Shown: piece by piece, positions 26,076 to 35,667 of the stretch
Position numbering within the stretch: position 1 is the stretch's first letter
Layout of the letters: each line of letters starts with the position of its first letter
Source: Nitrospira sp.
GTDB lineage: Bacteria; Nitrospirota; Nitrospiria; Nitrospirales; Nitrospiraceae
Direction of reading: 5' to 3'
NCBI GenBank assembly: GCA_005116895.1
Contig: SWDO01000021.1
Location: forward strand, 33,209-76,285
Length of the DNA stretch: 43,077 bases
Program-made: the position numbers and the translations under genes
The notes under the pieces: model-generated
Seen by the model: the letters and a program-made list of their open reading frames with translations, nothing else
What the model was told of the DNA's origin: nothing
The model's database searches: none

Positions 26076-26962
26076 CAGCCTAATTCAGCCTTAGTGATGA
26101 TCTCGGCCAATCGATGCGTGGCTTTGATGGCCATGATATGCACGCCGTCGCAGTGCGGTCGAACCGCCTTGATCGTCCGTACAGCGATATCGACTCCGAC
26201 GTCTTCAGCCTTTTCCCCAGCAGCTTTGAGCTCGTCAATCATCTCGCTTGGCACCGACATACCAGGGATGTTGGCGTTCATGAATTCCGCCATCTTCGCA
26301 CTACGCAGCAACAGAATACCCGCCAAGACCTTCACGTTGAAGGGCCGCACCTGTTTCATGAAACCGGCGAAGACATCGGGGTGATAGATCGCCTGGGTCT
26401 GAAAGAACTGGGCGCCGACTTTCACTTTTACTTCGAACTTCGCCAGCACCGGCCCAACCAGATCGGCCTCCGGTGTGACGGCCGCGCCGATGGTGAACGC
26501 CGTGGACCCATCTAGTTTATTGCCGACCATGTCCTTGCCGTTATTCAACCCCTGGACGAGTTTCATCACCTGAACAGAATCGAGATCGTACACCGGCTTC
26601 GCTTCTTTGTGATCACCGACCGTCGGATAATCGCCCGTGAGACACAGAATATTGCGAATCCCAAGCATGTGCGCGCCCATCAGATCCGATTGCATGGCGA
26701 TCCGATTGCGATCGCGGCAGGTCAACTGCATCACGGGGTCGTGCCCCAACTCATAGAGCAGGCGACAGACCGGAAGTGAGCCGGCACGCACCACGGCAGC
26801 GGTATTGTCGGTGACGTTGACACCGTGTACACGTCCAACCAGCTGCTTGGCATTCTCGAGAATGGATGAGATGTTGGTGCCCTTGGGGGGGTTATACTCA
26901 ACCGTGACCGCAAACGTCCCTCGGTTGAGGACATCGATTAAGCGCTGCGGTTCTCGACTCAT
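26075..26962 (-). CDS. metF: 5,10-methylenetetrahydrofolate reductase
   Basis: 295 residues. This is the TIM-barrel flavoprotein that reduces methylene-THF to methyl-THF. It has the family start VTVEYNPPKGTN (about 20-31), then VNVTDN, LTCRDRNR near 80 and NILCLTGDYP near 104 (FAD and folate binding). It ends at AEIITKAELG without the cysteine-rich C-terminal domain, which is encoded separately at 23182-23430. It lies 10 nt downstream of folD and overlaps panB by one base, forming a one-carbon operon. Confidence 0.93.
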   Translation of the reverse strand: MSREPQRLIDVLNRGTFAVTVEYNPPKGTNISSILENAKQLVGRVHGVNVTDNTAAVVRAGSLPVCRLLYELGHDPVMQLTCRDRNRIAMQSDLMGAHMLGIRNILCLTGDYPTVGDHKEAKPVYDLDSVQVMKLVQGLNNGKDMVGNKLDGSTAFTIGAAVTPEADLVGPVLAKFEVKVKVGAQFFQTQAIYHPDVFAGFMKQVRPFNVKVLAGILLLRSAKMAEFMNANIPGMSVPSEMIDELKAAGEKAEDVGVDIAVRTIKAVRPHCDGVHIMAIKATHRLAEIITKAELG

Positions 26963-26972
26963 GAATGGCCCC

Positions 26973-27833
26973 TCATATCATTCCTACTGTCCTTTTGGCA
27001 GATTCTACCGTATTTTCCAGCAGCATCGCGATGGTCATCGGGCCGACCCCACCGGGGACAGGACTGATCCAGCCAGCCTTCTGACTGACAGCCTCAAAAT
27101 CGACATCCCCGCACAACTTGCCTTCTGGAGTCTTGTTGGTTCCCACGTCGATAACGACCGCGCCTTCGCGCACCATGTCAGCCGTCACAAACTTCGCCTT
27201 TCCGATAGCCACGAGCAGCAACTCCGCCTCACGACACACCGCAGGAAGATCTCTGGTTTTTGAATGACAGATAGTGACCGTTGCATTCCGCTGAAGAAGC
27301 ATCAGCGCCAGTGGCTTCCCGACGATATTGCTCCGTCCCACCACAACCGCCCGTTTTCCTTCGATCGTTATACCGGTTGATTCAATCATCTTGATCACAC
27401 CTTTAGGAGTACAGGCCTCGAATACGGGATGGCCTTCCACCAACCGACCGAAGTTGTAGGGATGAAACCCGTCTGCGTCTTTGAGCGGCGAAACGGCTTC
27501 CAGAATGACCTTGCTGTCGATGTGTTTGGGCAGCGGGAGCTGAACCAGAATTCCATGGATGTTGGGGTCAGTATTCTTTGTATCGATCAGCGCCAACAAC
27601 TCAGCCTGTGTCGTGTTCGCCGAAAGCTTGTAATCGTCAACATGGATGCCTGCCAATTCGCAGGCCTTTTGCTTGTTTCGAACATACACCTGCGAGGCAG
27701 GATCATCGCCCACCAAAATAGTCGCAAGACCAGGTTTCATCGATTTCTTGGCGAACAGGTCCGCCGATTCTTTTGCCAGACGATCACGTACTTGCTGTGC
27801 AAGCGCTTTTCCATCAATTAATTGTGCGGCCAC
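26973..27833 (-). CDS. folD: Methylenetetrahydrofolate dehydrogenase / methenyltetrahydrofolate cyclohydrolase
   Basis: 286 residues from GTG 27833, chosen because GGGAGGG lies four bases upstream and the protein then starts VAAQLIDGKALAQQVR as in the family. Catalytic lysine in YVRNKQKACE (near 54-56). Other signatures: GILVQLPLPKHID, PLKDADGFHPYNFG and VVVGRSNIVGKPLALMLL (NADP-binding), and the C-terminal PVPGGVGPMTIAMLLENT. It is the first gene of folD-metF-panB. Confidence 0.95.
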   Translation of the reverse strand: MAAQLIDGKALAQQVRDRLAKESADLFAKKSMKPGLATILVGDDPASQVYVRNKQKACELAGIHVDDYKLSANTTQAELLALIDTKNTDPNIHGILVQLPLPKHIDSKVILEAVSPLKDADGFHPYNFGRLVEGHPVFEACTPKGVIKMIESTGITIEGKRAVVVGRSNIVGKPLALMLLQRNATVTICHSKTRDLPAVCREAELLLVAIGKAKFVTADMVREGAVVIDVGTNKTPEGKLCGDVDFEAVSQKAGWISPVPGGVGPMTIAMLLENTVESAKRTVGMI

Positions 27834-27950
27834 GATTCCCTCCCTAATGACCATTCGGCCAGCTGAATCGACGCAACTTAGCAGGGGAATTTTATGCAAG
27901 TCAACGCTTTGCCATCGCATCTCCTTGCCGTGATCCTACAGCGCTCTTTC

Positions 27951-27980
27951 TTGACAGGCTCTTTGCCCCTCCGGTACGAT
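27951..27980 (+). promoter_or_regulatory. Promoter of the beta-propeller gene
   Basis: TTGACA (27951-27956) and TACGAT (27975-27980) are separated by 18 nt on the plus strand. The predicted start near 27987 gives a 25-nt leader before the TTG start codon at 28012. Confidence 0.75.
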
Positions 27981-28011
27981 CTTTACTGCTCACAACCTGG
28001 ATAACCCGCCT

Positions 28012-28995
28012 TTGTTTGTCACATTCTATCGCCACGTATTACTGGTTGCGGTCCTCACGCTCGGCTTGACGGCTCAGAGCGAAGCCGTGCAAATCATCGG
28101 TTTGGAGTCACCGAATAGCTTCGTCGGCGACCCGTCAGGGAAAGACTATTTCATTTCCAACATCAACGGTGAGCCGGACGCAAGAGACAACAACGGCTTC
28201 ATCACCAAACTCGACACTGAAGGCAAGATCACCAATCTCAAGTTTATCCAAGGTGGTATCTCGGATGTGCTGCTGCACGCACCAAAGGGGATGGCCTTGA
28301 TTGGGTCGATGCTCTACATTGCCGATCTCGATCAACTGAAAGGCTTCGACAAGACGACAGGAAAACTTTTGACCACCATCTCGTTTCCGTCTCAGGCTCA
28401 TGGCCAGGTCTCGCTGACCGACGTCGCCGCGTCACCGACCGGCCTCCTCTACGCCTCGGACCAGACGGCCAATTCGATTTACCGTATCACCCCATCTGAT
28501 AATCAACGGGTTGACCTGCTGATTCACGATGATCGGCTCGCGGGCCCCGCGGGAATCGCGATTCACCCAAAGACGAATCATCTCATCGCCGTGAGCTGGG
28601 AGAAGGGGAAGATTCTTGAAATCACGCCTGACGGACAGCTGAGCGAACTCGAAGCGAACGGATTTTTTACCAGTCGCTTTCAAAACCTGAGCGGAGTGGA
28701 TTTCGATCAATGGGGCAACATGTACGTGTCTGATTTTACAAAGGGCAAGATTTGGCGCATGACCAGAGACCATCGCTTCCAAGTTATTGCCGAATATCTC
28801 CCCGCCCCGGCTGATATCGGCATCGACCGCGCGAATAACTTGATACTGGTGCCCTATCACTACATGCATGCTGCCGAGATGAATGGGCTTGAAACCCCGT
28901 CAGGAGGCAAGCCCAAGGATGGAAAGCGTACACTAGCCGATTACGGATTCATTCCTCCACCTCCCAAGCCAGGCCCGGAAGGAACGAAGAAATGA
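28012..28995 (+). CDS. Exported NHL/SMP-30-like beta-propeller protein
   Basis: 327 residues from TTG 28012, the only in-frame start that keeps a complete signal peptide (FVTFYRHVLLVAVLTLGLTAQSEA). The mature part shows repeated propeller blades: GMALIGSMLYIADLDQLKGFDKTTGK, GLLYASDQTANSIYRITP, GIAIHPKTNHLIAVSWEKGKILEIT, GVDFDQWGNMYVSDFTKGKIWRMT and IGIDRANNLILVPYH. It is likely periplasmic. Such folds include lactonases and protein-binding scaffolds; no catalytic residues can be assigned. The C-terminus is Pro-rich. The next gene overlaps its stop codon (ATGA). Confidence 0.85.
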   Translation: MFVTFYRHVLLVAVLTLGLTAQSEAVQIIGLESPNSFVGDPSGKDYFISNINGEPDARDNNGFITKLDTEGKITNLKFIQGGISDVLLHAPKGMALIGSMLYIADLDQLKGFDKTTGKLLTTISFPSQAHGQVSLTDVAASPTGLLYASDQTANSIYRITPSDNQRVDLLIHDDRLAGPAGIAIHPKTNHLIAVSWEKGKILEITPDGQLSELEANGFFTSRFQNLSGVDFDQWGNMYVSDFTKGKIWRMTRDHRFQVIAEYLPAPADIGIDRANNLILVPYHYMHAAEMNGLETPSGGKPKDGKRTLADYGFIPPPPKPGPEGTKK

Positions 28996-29693
28996 GCTCC
29001 TGCACGTATTGTCACAGCCGAAAGGGCAAACGCCCGTGCCCTGCCCTCGGAGGATTAATCTGCAGCCCCTGCTGTGGAGAACATCGCATGACACGGATTT
29101 CCTGTCCCAGTGATTGTGTCTATCTCGATACGGGAAGCGACTATCAGCAGAAACGGCTCAGTGAGCAATTCTTGCCCGTCCGGCGAGATTTCTACCGAGA
29201 GTTAGATGAATCGGAAGGGCAGAAAGCCGTCGCGTTGTTCAACCTGATCGAAGTCGTCACATTTAGTTATTTTGAGGGGCGCCGAGATGGGCAGGACGCC
29301 GAGGTCATTGCAGCGCTTCAGGCGCTCCGTCGCACACTCAGCCCGCTGCATATTCCCGCAGCCCCCATGCCGGTGTTCGCCGAACACCTCCGGAAAGAAT
29401 ACGAAACGTTCAGCAAGCAGAACCCCGACCAGGTTGCCGATTCATCGGATGCTCCGGCAGTCCTGGATCGGATCGACCGGTTCGCCTCGACGTTTTCAGG
29501 AAATGATTTTCAGTCCAGCCGGTTTCTTGGAGGGCTGATCGGGTATGTCAAAACGCACCACCCGGAGATCGCCGATCACCTGAAGAAGAAGCATGAGCCG
29601 GGACACATCTTTCTTCCAGGCCAATCGTTCAGGCCTCCATCAACTCCTGACGCACACACCCACGGTCCCGGCTGCGAGCACCATCACCACTGA
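28992..29693 (+). CDS. Cys/His-rich protein with N-terminal zinc-binding motif, unknown function
   Basis: 233 residues. The start ATGA overlaps the stop of the propeller gene, implying coupled translation. The first 42 residues hold eight cysteines (C4, C7, C16, C24, C27, C28, C38, C42) in the order CTYC, PCPALGGLICSPCCG and SCPSDC, a probable zinc-binding head. The middle is helical. The C-terminus is histidine-rich (HTHGPGCEHHHH) and may bind metal. No signal peptide is present, unlike its partner. I do not recognise a characterised family. Confidence 0.75.
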   Translation: MSSCTYCHSRKGKRPCPALGGLICSPCCGEHRMTRISCPSDCVYLDTGSDYQQKRLSEQFLPVRRDFYRELDESEGQKAVALFNLIEVVTFSYFEGRRDGQDAEVIAALQALRRTLSPLHIPAAPMPVFAEHLRKEYETFSKQNPDQVADSSDAPAVLDRIDRFASTFSGNDFQSSRFLGGLIGYVKTHHPEIADHLKKKHEPGHIFLPGQSFRPPSTPDAHTHGPGCEHHHH

Positions 29694-29729
29694 TCTCCCG
29701 TTCCAAATCCTTCTCCTCTTCTCACCACA

Positions 29730-29839
29730 AGGAGGCGAGTTGCCTTAACTGCGCGCATGCACCGAGCACCGCCCTTATACTTCAATCAGATGTTATCTTG
29801 CGTGCGCGGTGCGCGAGCAACTAAGGCAACTCGCCTCCT
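29730..29839. repeat. Palindromic element, copy 2 (18-bp perfect arms around a 74-nt core)
   Basis: Arms 29730-29747 (AGGAGGCGAGTTGCCTTA) and 29822-29839 are perfectly complementary and unrelated to the arms of copy 1. The 74-nt core (29748-29821) shares CTGCGCGCATGC, CGAGCACCGCCCT and GCGCGAGCA with copy 1 at 2729-2802, with a different centre. It occupies the gap between two convergent genes, where a bidirectional terminator would be expected, so the arms may be a terminator stem split by the core. Confidence 0.85.
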
Positions 29840-29843
29840 AAAC

Positions 29844-30449
29844 TTACTCCACAATCGTGACCGTCATTTCCACACGTTCTTTCGGATTATCCCGCTCATC
29901 GCGTGCCAAGTTGACGATCTTGTCGGCCACCCCGATGCCCTTCGTCACCTCGCCAAACACGGAGTACTTGCGGTCCAGAAATCGCGAGTCCTCGACGACG
30001 ATGAAAAACTGGGAACCGCCCGTATCCGGATCAGCTGCCCTGGCCATAGAGACAATGCCACGTTTGTGAGGGATGTCGCTGAACTCCGCCTTAACTGTAT
30101 GGCCAGGCCCCCCCTGTCCATAGGTATCCTTTTTGAGTGAGTCTTTCGTATTGGGGTCACCACCTTGGATCATGAAGCCGGGAATGACGCGATGGAAAAT
30201 CGTCCCATTGTAAAATCCTGATTTTGCGAGCTTGGTAAAATTCTCCACATGTTTTGGCGCAATATCCGGATAGAACTTGATCTCGATATCCCCGAATTTT
30301 GTCTTAACGATCGCCCGTGGCCCTTTCGGTGCCTCAGTCTTTGAGCTCGTGGTTGTATCAGCAGCTGCAACCGACCCGATCCCTGAAACCGACAGAACCA
30401 CCCCAACCAACATCCCCATAAGCACGCGCCAACCAGCTTGCCTCAACAT
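29844..30449 (-). CDS. Peptidyl-prolyl cis-trans isomerase, cyclophilin type, exported
   Basis: 201 residues from ATG 30449, chosen because AGGAGG precedes it and it opens a clean signal peptide (MLRQAGWRVLMGMLVGVVLSVSGIGSVAAA). The cyclophilin core follows: VKTKFGDIEIKFYPDIAPKHVENF, FHRVIPGFMIQGGDP (catalytic Arg in FHRVI), SMARAADPDTGGSQFFI and YSVFGEVTKG. It is a periplasmic proline isomerase assisting folding. It is the last gene of the long ribosomal/fatty-acid block, 56 nt after rnc. Confidence 0.94.
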   Translation of the reverse strand: MLRQAGWRVLMGMLVGVVLSVSGIGSVAAADTTTSSKTEAPKGPRAIVKTKFGDIEIKFYPDIAPKHVENFTKLAKSGFYNGTIFHRVIPGFMIQGGDPNTKDSLKKDTYGQGGPGHTVKAEFSDIPHKRGIVSMARAADPDTGGSQFFIVVEDSRFLDRKYSVFGEVTKGIGVADKIVNLARDERDNPKERVEMTVTIVE

Positions 30450-30505
30450 CACCGACCTCCTATACAGTTCAAAACCAAGGTTTCGCCATTCTAACACGGA
30501 CGGGC

Positions 30506-31213
30506 TCACCGTTCAGCCTCCTCCAGCGCTCGTTGCGCCGCCTCCTGTTCTGCTTCCTTCTTGCTGTGCCCTCGGCCAATTCCAAATACTCTGTCATTCA
30601 CCTGCACTTCCACTTCAAATACTTTTTGATGATCCGGCCCAGTTTCGCGTACGATCACATACCGAGGCAGCAATTCATACCGTTTTTGGCACCATTCCTG
30701 GAAGCGCGTCTTGTAGTCATCTCCTCCCGGTTGCTCTTGCAGGATATCGATGTGGAGCAGCTCATCAGTCAGCACCTCAATTGTGAAGTTTCGACTTGCC
30801 TCAAACCCGCCATCAAGATAGACCGCCGCAATAACGGCCTCCAACGCATCCGCGAGCAGTGAGGTCTTGTCGCGCCCATTCGAGAGTTCTTCACCTCGAC
30901 CAAGTTTCAGTCTGGCACCGAGATCCAGCCGCCTGGCGGCATTCGCTAAGGGCGCTTCGCTCACGAGCGACGCTTTGAGTTTTGAGAGAGCCCCTTCACT
31001 CAACTCAGGATATCGCCTCGCAAGATAATCGCTCATGATGAGCGACAACACGGCATCTCCTAAAAACTCAAGCCGCTCATTATGCTTTCGACCGGAATCT
31101 CGACGCTCATTCACGTACGATTTGTGGGTCAATGCCTCGATCAAGAAGCTCGGATTTGTGAATCGATAGCTCGATATGGCAGGAGAAGAATCGGCTGAAG
31201 GAGCCGGCGTCAT
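30506..31213 (-). CDS. rnc: Ribonuclease III
   Basis: 235 residues. It cleaves double-stranded RNA in rRNA processing. The signature NERLEFLGDAVLSLI is near 45-59, with the second acidic cluster in LLADALEAVIAAVYLDGG near 119-136. The C-terminal double-stranded RNA-binding domain runs from DYKTRFQEWCQKRY to GHSKKEAEQEAAQRALEEAE. Usual length. It follows fabF by 13 nt, a common acpP-fabF-rnc arrangement. The ribosome site before ATG 31213 is weak, so translation may depend on coupling. Confidence 0.95.
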   Translation of the reverse strand: MTPAPSADSSPAISSYRFTNPSFLIEALTHKSYVNERRDSGRKHNERLEFLGDAVLSLIMSDYLARRYPELSEGALSKLKASLVSEAPLANAARRLDLGARLKLGRGEELSNGRDKTSLLADALEAVIAAVYLDGGFEASRNFTIEVLTDELLHIDILQEQPGGDDYKTRFQEWCQKRYELLPRYVIVRETGPDHQKVFEVEVQVNDRVFGIGRGHSKKEAEQEAAQRALEEAER

Positions 31214-31226
31214 CGTAACACGCGCA

Positions 31227-32489
31227 CTACGCGTCCAGCCTCGTGAAGATCAAACAGGCGTTCACTCCGCCAAATCCAAAGGAATTCGACAATGCCGTTT
31301 TAATGGCGGACGGTCGTGCCTTATTGGGAACATAGTCCAAATCACAGGCCGGATCCGGATGATCTAGATTAATCGTAGGAGGAAGAACACCGTGAAATAG
31401 CGCCAGCAGACTAAAGACGGCCTCGATCCCACCGGCAGCGCCGAGAAGATGTCCGGTCATAGACTTGGTCGAGCTGACTGGAATGCGAAACGCCTGTTCG
31501 CCGAATACCTGTTTGATCGCTCGAGTCTCAATGGCATCGGCCATCGTCGACGTACCATGTGCATTGATATACCCGATCTTATCGCGATTGATTCCGGCGT
31601 CTTTGAGCGCGAGCTCCATGCAGCGGACAGCCCCCTCACCCTCTTCCGGCGGCGCGGTGATATGGTACGCATCGCTGTTCATGCCATATCCGATGATCTC
31701 GCCGTAAATTCTAACCCCACGCCGAATGGCATGTTCCAATTCCTCAATCACAAGAACCCCTGCCCCCTCGCCCAGCACAAATCCATCCCGGTCCTTGTCG
31801 AACGGACGGCTCGCCTTCGTCGGTTCGTCATTCCGGAACGACAACGCCTTGGCCGAGGCAAATCCCGCGACACCCAGTGGAGTAACCGCCGCTTCAGCTC
31901 CACCGGCCACCATGACATCAGCATCGCCACGTTGAATCAGGCGGTACGCATCCCCGATGCAATGATTACCCGTGGCGCAAGCCGTCACCGCACACGAGTT
32001 GGGCCCCTTGGCTCCGATCCGAATCGCCACCTGCCCGGACGCCAAATTGATGATGGTCATTGGAATAAAAAACGGCGAGACGCGACCCGGCCCCTTGGCT
32101 CTGAGCACATCATGATAGTGCTCGATCGACCCAAGCCCGCCGATCCCAGAGCCAATGTACACACCGACCTTCGTAGCCTCTTCCGGGGCGACCTTGAGAC
32201 CGGCGTCATCCACTGCCAATTGGGCAGCGCCCACGGCGTAGTGGATGAACGTATCCATCTTCTTGATCTCTTTTTTTTCGATGAACTGAGCCGGATCGAA
32301 GTCTTTCACCTCACCCGCAATTTGGGCATCATATCCCGTCGGGTCGAATCTGGTGATCCGACCGATCCCGGACTCACCGGCACAGATCGCCTTCCAGGTC
32401 TTCTCAACACCCGTCCCCAGTGGTGTCACGAGCCCAAGACCGGTGACCACAACACGCCGTACGGCTCGATCAGCCATTCCTGCCGACAT
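31227..32489 (-). CDS. fabF: 3-oxoacyl-[acyl-carrier-protein] synthase II
   Basis: 420 residues. This is the elongating condensing enzyme of fatty-acid synthesis. The Cys-His-His triad is visible: C171 in [14 protein letters not shown]311 in [13 protein letters not shown] and H347 in [15 protein letters not shown]. The start could be ATG 32489 or the ATG four codons later ([13 protein letters not shown]); the first is used. It lies 2 nt after the acpP stop, so the two are coupled. Confidence 0.96.
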   Translation of the reverse strand: MSAGMADRAVRRVVVTGLGLVTPLGTGVEKTWKAICAGESGIGRITRFDPTGYDAQIAGEVKDFDPAQFIEKKEIKKMDTFIHYAVGAAQLAVDDAGLKVAPEEATKVGVYIGSGIGGLGSIEHYHDVLRAKGPGRVSPFFIPMTIINLASGQVAIRIGAKGPNSCAVTACATGNHCIGDAYRLIQRGDADVMVAGGAEAAVTPLGVAGFASAKALSFRNDEPTKASRPFDKDRDGFVLGEGAGVLVIEELEHAIRRGVRIYGEIIGYGMNSDAYHITAPPEEGEGAVRCMELALKDAGINRDKIGYINAHGTSTMADAIETRAIKQVFGEQAFRIPVSSTKSMTGHLLGAAGGIEAVFSLLALFHGVLPPTINLDHPDPACDLDYVPNKARPSAIKTALSNSFGFGGVNACLIFTRLDA

Positions 32490-32491
32490 AC

Positions 32492-32725
32492 TTAGGACTT
32501 TTCCTTGATGTAGTCCAACGCCTTCCCAACGGTCAGAATCTTTTCCGCATCCTCATCGGGAATTTCGATCGAGAACTCTTCCTCCAGCGCCATAACCAGC
32601 TCGACGGTATCGAGCGAATCAGCGCCAAGATCTTCAACGAAGGAGGCTTCCGGCGTCACCTCACCCTCTTCTACCCCGAGTTGTTCGGCAATAATCTTCT
32701 TGACTCGCTCATCAACAGTTGCCAT
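32492..32725 (-). CDS. acpP: Acyl carrier protein
   Basis: 77 residues from ATG 32725, preceded by AAGGAGGT. Acidic four-helix protein with the phosphopantetheine serine S37 in [13 protein letters not shown]. It carries growing acyl chains to FabG, FabF and FabH, which surround it here. Sequence and length are typical. Confidence 0.97.
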   Translation of the reverse strand: MATVDERVKKIIAEQLGVEEGEVTPEASFVEDLGADSLDTVELVMALEEEFSIEIPDEDAEKILTVGKALDYIKEKS

Positions 32726-32815
32726 CGCTATGACTACCTCCTTCCCCAGTATGACCCCGCTGCACCGACACATGGGGGATCTGTGGCGGCCGTACATCCA
32801 CACAATTCGCTGTGC

Positions 32816-33559
32816 TTACACCATCAACATCCCGCCGTTCACGTGCAAAACATGACCGGTGATGTAGGCTGCATCCTCGGATACCAAAAACCGCACGGCT
32901 GCCGCAATATCCGCCGGTGTTCCCAGGCGTCCCAACGGGATTTGCTTCAGAAGCGTGTCCTTCACATCAGCCGATAGGCCATGGGTCATAGCCGTGTCGA
33001 TGAATCCGGGCGCCACCGCATTCACTGTGACATTACGGCTGGCATACTCCCGCCCGACGGTTTTTGTAAACCCAATCACCGCCGCCTTCGAGGCCGAGTA
33101 ATTGGCCTGCCCCGCATTCCCAATGACCCCAACGATCGAAGCGATGTTGACGATGCGACCATACCGTTGCTTGGTCATCGGCTGCAAGACCGCCTTCGTG
33201 CAGTTAAACGTCCCATTCAGATTGATCTGAAGCACCAGATTCCAATCTTCTTCCTTCATCCGTAACAACAAACCATCACGAGTGATCCCGGCATTATTGA
33301 CGAGGATGTCCACTTTCCCCCATGTCTTCAGGACTTGCTCGACCATTGCCTTGGTTTCATTGGCATCAGCCACATTGACTTTGATATTCAGAGCCTTCCG
33401 CCCGAGCTTCTCAACGGAAGCGACCGTTTCCACGGAACGGCCGGGGTCCAGATCAGCTACGGCAATGTCAGCCCCCGCTTGAGCGAGGCATTCAGCAATA
33501 GCCCGACCGATACCTTGCGCAGCGCCGGTGACAATGGCAGTTTTTCCTTGTAGTGACAT
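32816..33559 (-). CDS. fabG: 3-oxoacyl-[acyl-carrier-protein] reductase
   Basis: 247 residues. Short-chain dehydrogenase that reduces 3-oxoacyl-ACP with NADPH. The cofactor motif TGAAQGIGRA starts at residue 11, NNAG is at 88-91, and the catalytic residues are S141, Y154 and K158 (YSASK). The C-terminus GHVLHVNGGMLMV is typical. It is placed between fabD and acpP on the same strand. Confidence 0.96.
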   Translation of the reverse strand: MSLQGKTAIVTGAAQGIGRAIAECLAQAGADIAVADLDPGRSVETVASVEKLGRKALNIKVNVADANETKAMVEQVLKTWGKVDILVNNAGITRDGLLLRMKEEDWNLVLQINLNGTFNCTKAVLQPMTKQRYGRIVNIASIVGVIGNAGQANYSASKAAVIGFTKTVGREYASRNVTVNAVAPGFIDTAMTHGLSADVKDTLLKQIPLGRLGTPADIAAAVRFLVSEDAAYITGHVLHVNGGMLMV

Positions 33560-33635
33560 TTCAGACCTTTCAGACGATACGTTAACAGGCTGACAGGGAA
33601 TTCGTCATCTGGTTTTCCATGCGAACAGTTAGGCC

Positions 33636-34571
33636 TTAGCTGACCGCCTTGAGTGTCGCGTCCAAGGACTTTGGATCGTTCACATTCAACAGTGTCGCGT
33701 CCGGAAGGATTCGCCTAATCAATCCAGTCAAGACAGTGCCAGGGCCGATTTCGACAAACGTCGTGACACCCATTCTTCCCATGGTCTGCACGGTATCCTC
33801 CCACAGCACGGAAGAGGGCAGCTGACGGACCAGTGATGCCTGGATCTCGCCTGCCCGGCTGATTGCTTTGGCCTCTGCATTATTCACCAGAGGGGCGCTC
33901 AGGTCCGACCACCGAACCGTGGCTAAGTCCTTCGCCAATCGATCGGCGGCTTGTTGCATCAACGGGGTATGAACCGGCACACTGACCGGCAAGGGGATGG
34001 CCTTTTTACAGCCTTGCGTTTTAGCCAATTCAATGGCCCGTTCCACCGCCGCCCTTTCACCGGCAATCACCACCTGCCCAGGCGAATTGAAGTTTGCGGC
34101 CGCAACGACCCCGACCGATGACGCCATACGGCAGACTTCTTTGACAACCTCGGCGTTCAATCCCAACAAGGCCGCAACGAGACCGGTTCCTGGAGCCACG
34201 GCTTCGGACATGTAGCGCCCCCGCTTCTGAACCAGACCAACGGCATCACGAAAGGATACGCCGCCTGCCGCAACCATCGCTGAATACTCACCCAAACTAT
34301 GCCCAGCCACCGCAACCGGACTGATCCCGACCGGTTCAAATAGTTTCCACGCCGCCACACTACTCACAAGCAAAGCCGGCTGGGTGAATTCCGTGAGATT
34401 GAGTCGTTCAGCTGGTCCCGTGAAGCACAACTTGGCGATATCATACCCTAAGACCGTAGAGGCCTCATCATAGACGGGTTTCAATGAGGAATGCGCATCA
34501 TAGAGCGCCTTCCCCATCCCGACTGACTGGGAACCCTGTCCAGGGAAAACAAACCCAATTTTTAGAGCCAT
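33636..34571 (-). CDS. fabD: Malonyl-CoA:ACP transacylase
   Basis: 311 residues. It loads malonate onto acyl carrier protein. FPGQGSQSVGMGK at the N-terminus, nucleophile S92 in GHSLGEYSA, and the catalytic His in PVSVPVHTPLM near 200. It lies in the fab cluster between fabH (121-nt spacer without recognisable features) and fabG (76 nt). Confidence 0.96.
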   Translation of the reverse strand: MALKIGFVFPGQGSQSVGMGKALYDAHSSLKPVYDEASTVLGYDIAKLCFTGPAERLNLTEFTQPALLVSSVAAWKLFEPVGISPVAVAGHSLGEYSAMVAAGGVSFRDAVGLVQKRGRYMSEAVAPGTGLVAALLGLNAEVVKEVCRMASSVGVVAAANFNSPGQVVIAGERAAVERAIELAKTQGCKKAIPLPVSVPVHTPLMQQAADRLAKDLATVRWSDLSAPLVNNAEAKAISRAGEIQASLVRQLPSSVLWEDTVQTMGRMGVTTFVEIGPGTVLTGLIRRILPDATLLNVNDPKSLDATLKAVS

Positions 34572-34692
34572 GGGGGGTTAGATATCTTCGAAATTCCGTG
34601 TAAAGTCAACGGGAAAAGTTGCCACAGACCGCCTTCCCTCAATCACGAGACGTCCACATCGGAATGGCCCTGGATCATGACCTGGTTGTTCC

Positions 34693-35667
34693 CTACCATC
34701 GGATGACCGCAGAGGCCCAGGTTAATCCTGCCCCAAACGCCCCGAGCATCACCAATGAGCCATCCTTGATACGCCCCTCACGAACCGCTTCATCCAAGGC
34801 GATCGGAATAGACGCGGCGGAAGTATTCCCATATCGATCGACATTCAGCATGACCTTTTCGATCGGAAGGCCAAGCCGCTCCATCACCGCCTTGAGAATC
34901 CGAATATTGGCCTGGTGGGGCACATAGAGATCGATATCTTCCACACGGAGATGATTCGCGGAAAGAGTCGAGCGGGCAATCTCTTCCAAGGTGCGTACGG
35001 CAACTTTGAACGTCTCGTTCCCTTTCATCTTGATGTACTGCAGTCGCTCGTCGATCACTTTTTCGGAGGGTGGAGTACGGGAGCCTCCTCCCGGCACCAT
35101 GATCAACTCACAGAGCGTCCCGTCGGAGCGGAGGTGAGTCGAGAGGATCCCTCGTTTTCCATCGCTGGCACTGATAACGGCCGCACCAGCCCCATCCCCA
35201 AACAGCACGCAGGTGTTCCGGTCGGTCCAATCGGTAATGGCAGACATCACCTCTGATCCGATGACTAAGACGTGACGCATCCCCGTTTTAATGTACGCAT
35301 CTGCCACTGAAAGCGCGTAGACAAATCCACAGCAGGCGGCCGACAGATCGCACGCCGCCGCTTTGGTCGCACCGAGTTGATGCTGGACGAGACAGGCCGT
35401 GGCAGGGAGCGGATAATCACCCGTACAGGTGGCGACCAAAATCATGTCGAGGACGGTTGCCGACAGACCCGCCGCCGTCAACGCCCGTTTCCCGGCCTGA
35501 ACCGCCAAATCCGAACAGGCTTCTCCGGTGGCGGCAATCCGCCGCTCTCGGATTCCGGTCCGTTCGCGAATCCATTCATCAGACGTGGCCACCATGCGTT
35601 CAAGATCCGCATTCGTCAGCACTCTGGCAGGCACATAGGAGCCGATCCCCGCAATGCAGGCTTTCAT
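34693..35667 (-). CDS. fabH: 3-oxoacyl-[acyl-carrier-protein] synthase III
   Basis: 324 residues. It starts fatty-acid synthesis by condensing acetyl-CoA (or another primer) with malonyl-ACP. Triad: C112 in DLSAACCGFVYAL, H251 in VPHQANIRI and N281 in YGNTSAASIP. A second cysteine follows the catalytic one (C113). The start codon overlaps the plsX stop (ATGA), so translation is coupled. Confidence 0.96.
   Translation of the reverse strand: MKACIAGIGSYVPARVLTNADLERMVATSDEWIRERTGIRERRIAATGEACSDLAVQAGKRALTAAGLSATVLDMILVATCTGDYPLPATACLVQHQLGATKAAACDLSAACCGFVYALSVADAYIKTGMRHVLVIGSEVMSAITDWTDRNTCVLFGDGAGAAVISASDGKRGILSTHLRSDGTLCELIMVPGGGSRTPPSEKVIDERLQYIKMKGNETFKVAVRTLEEIARSTLSANHLRVEDIDLYVPHQANIRILKAVMERLGLPIEKVMLNVDRYGNTSAASIPIALDEAVREGRIKDGSLVMLGAFGAGLTWASAVIRW

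Noticed and set aside
31449..32495. 348-codon plus-strand open frame opposite fabF
   Set aside because: Shadow of fabF; no start signals and sequence lacks protein-like features.
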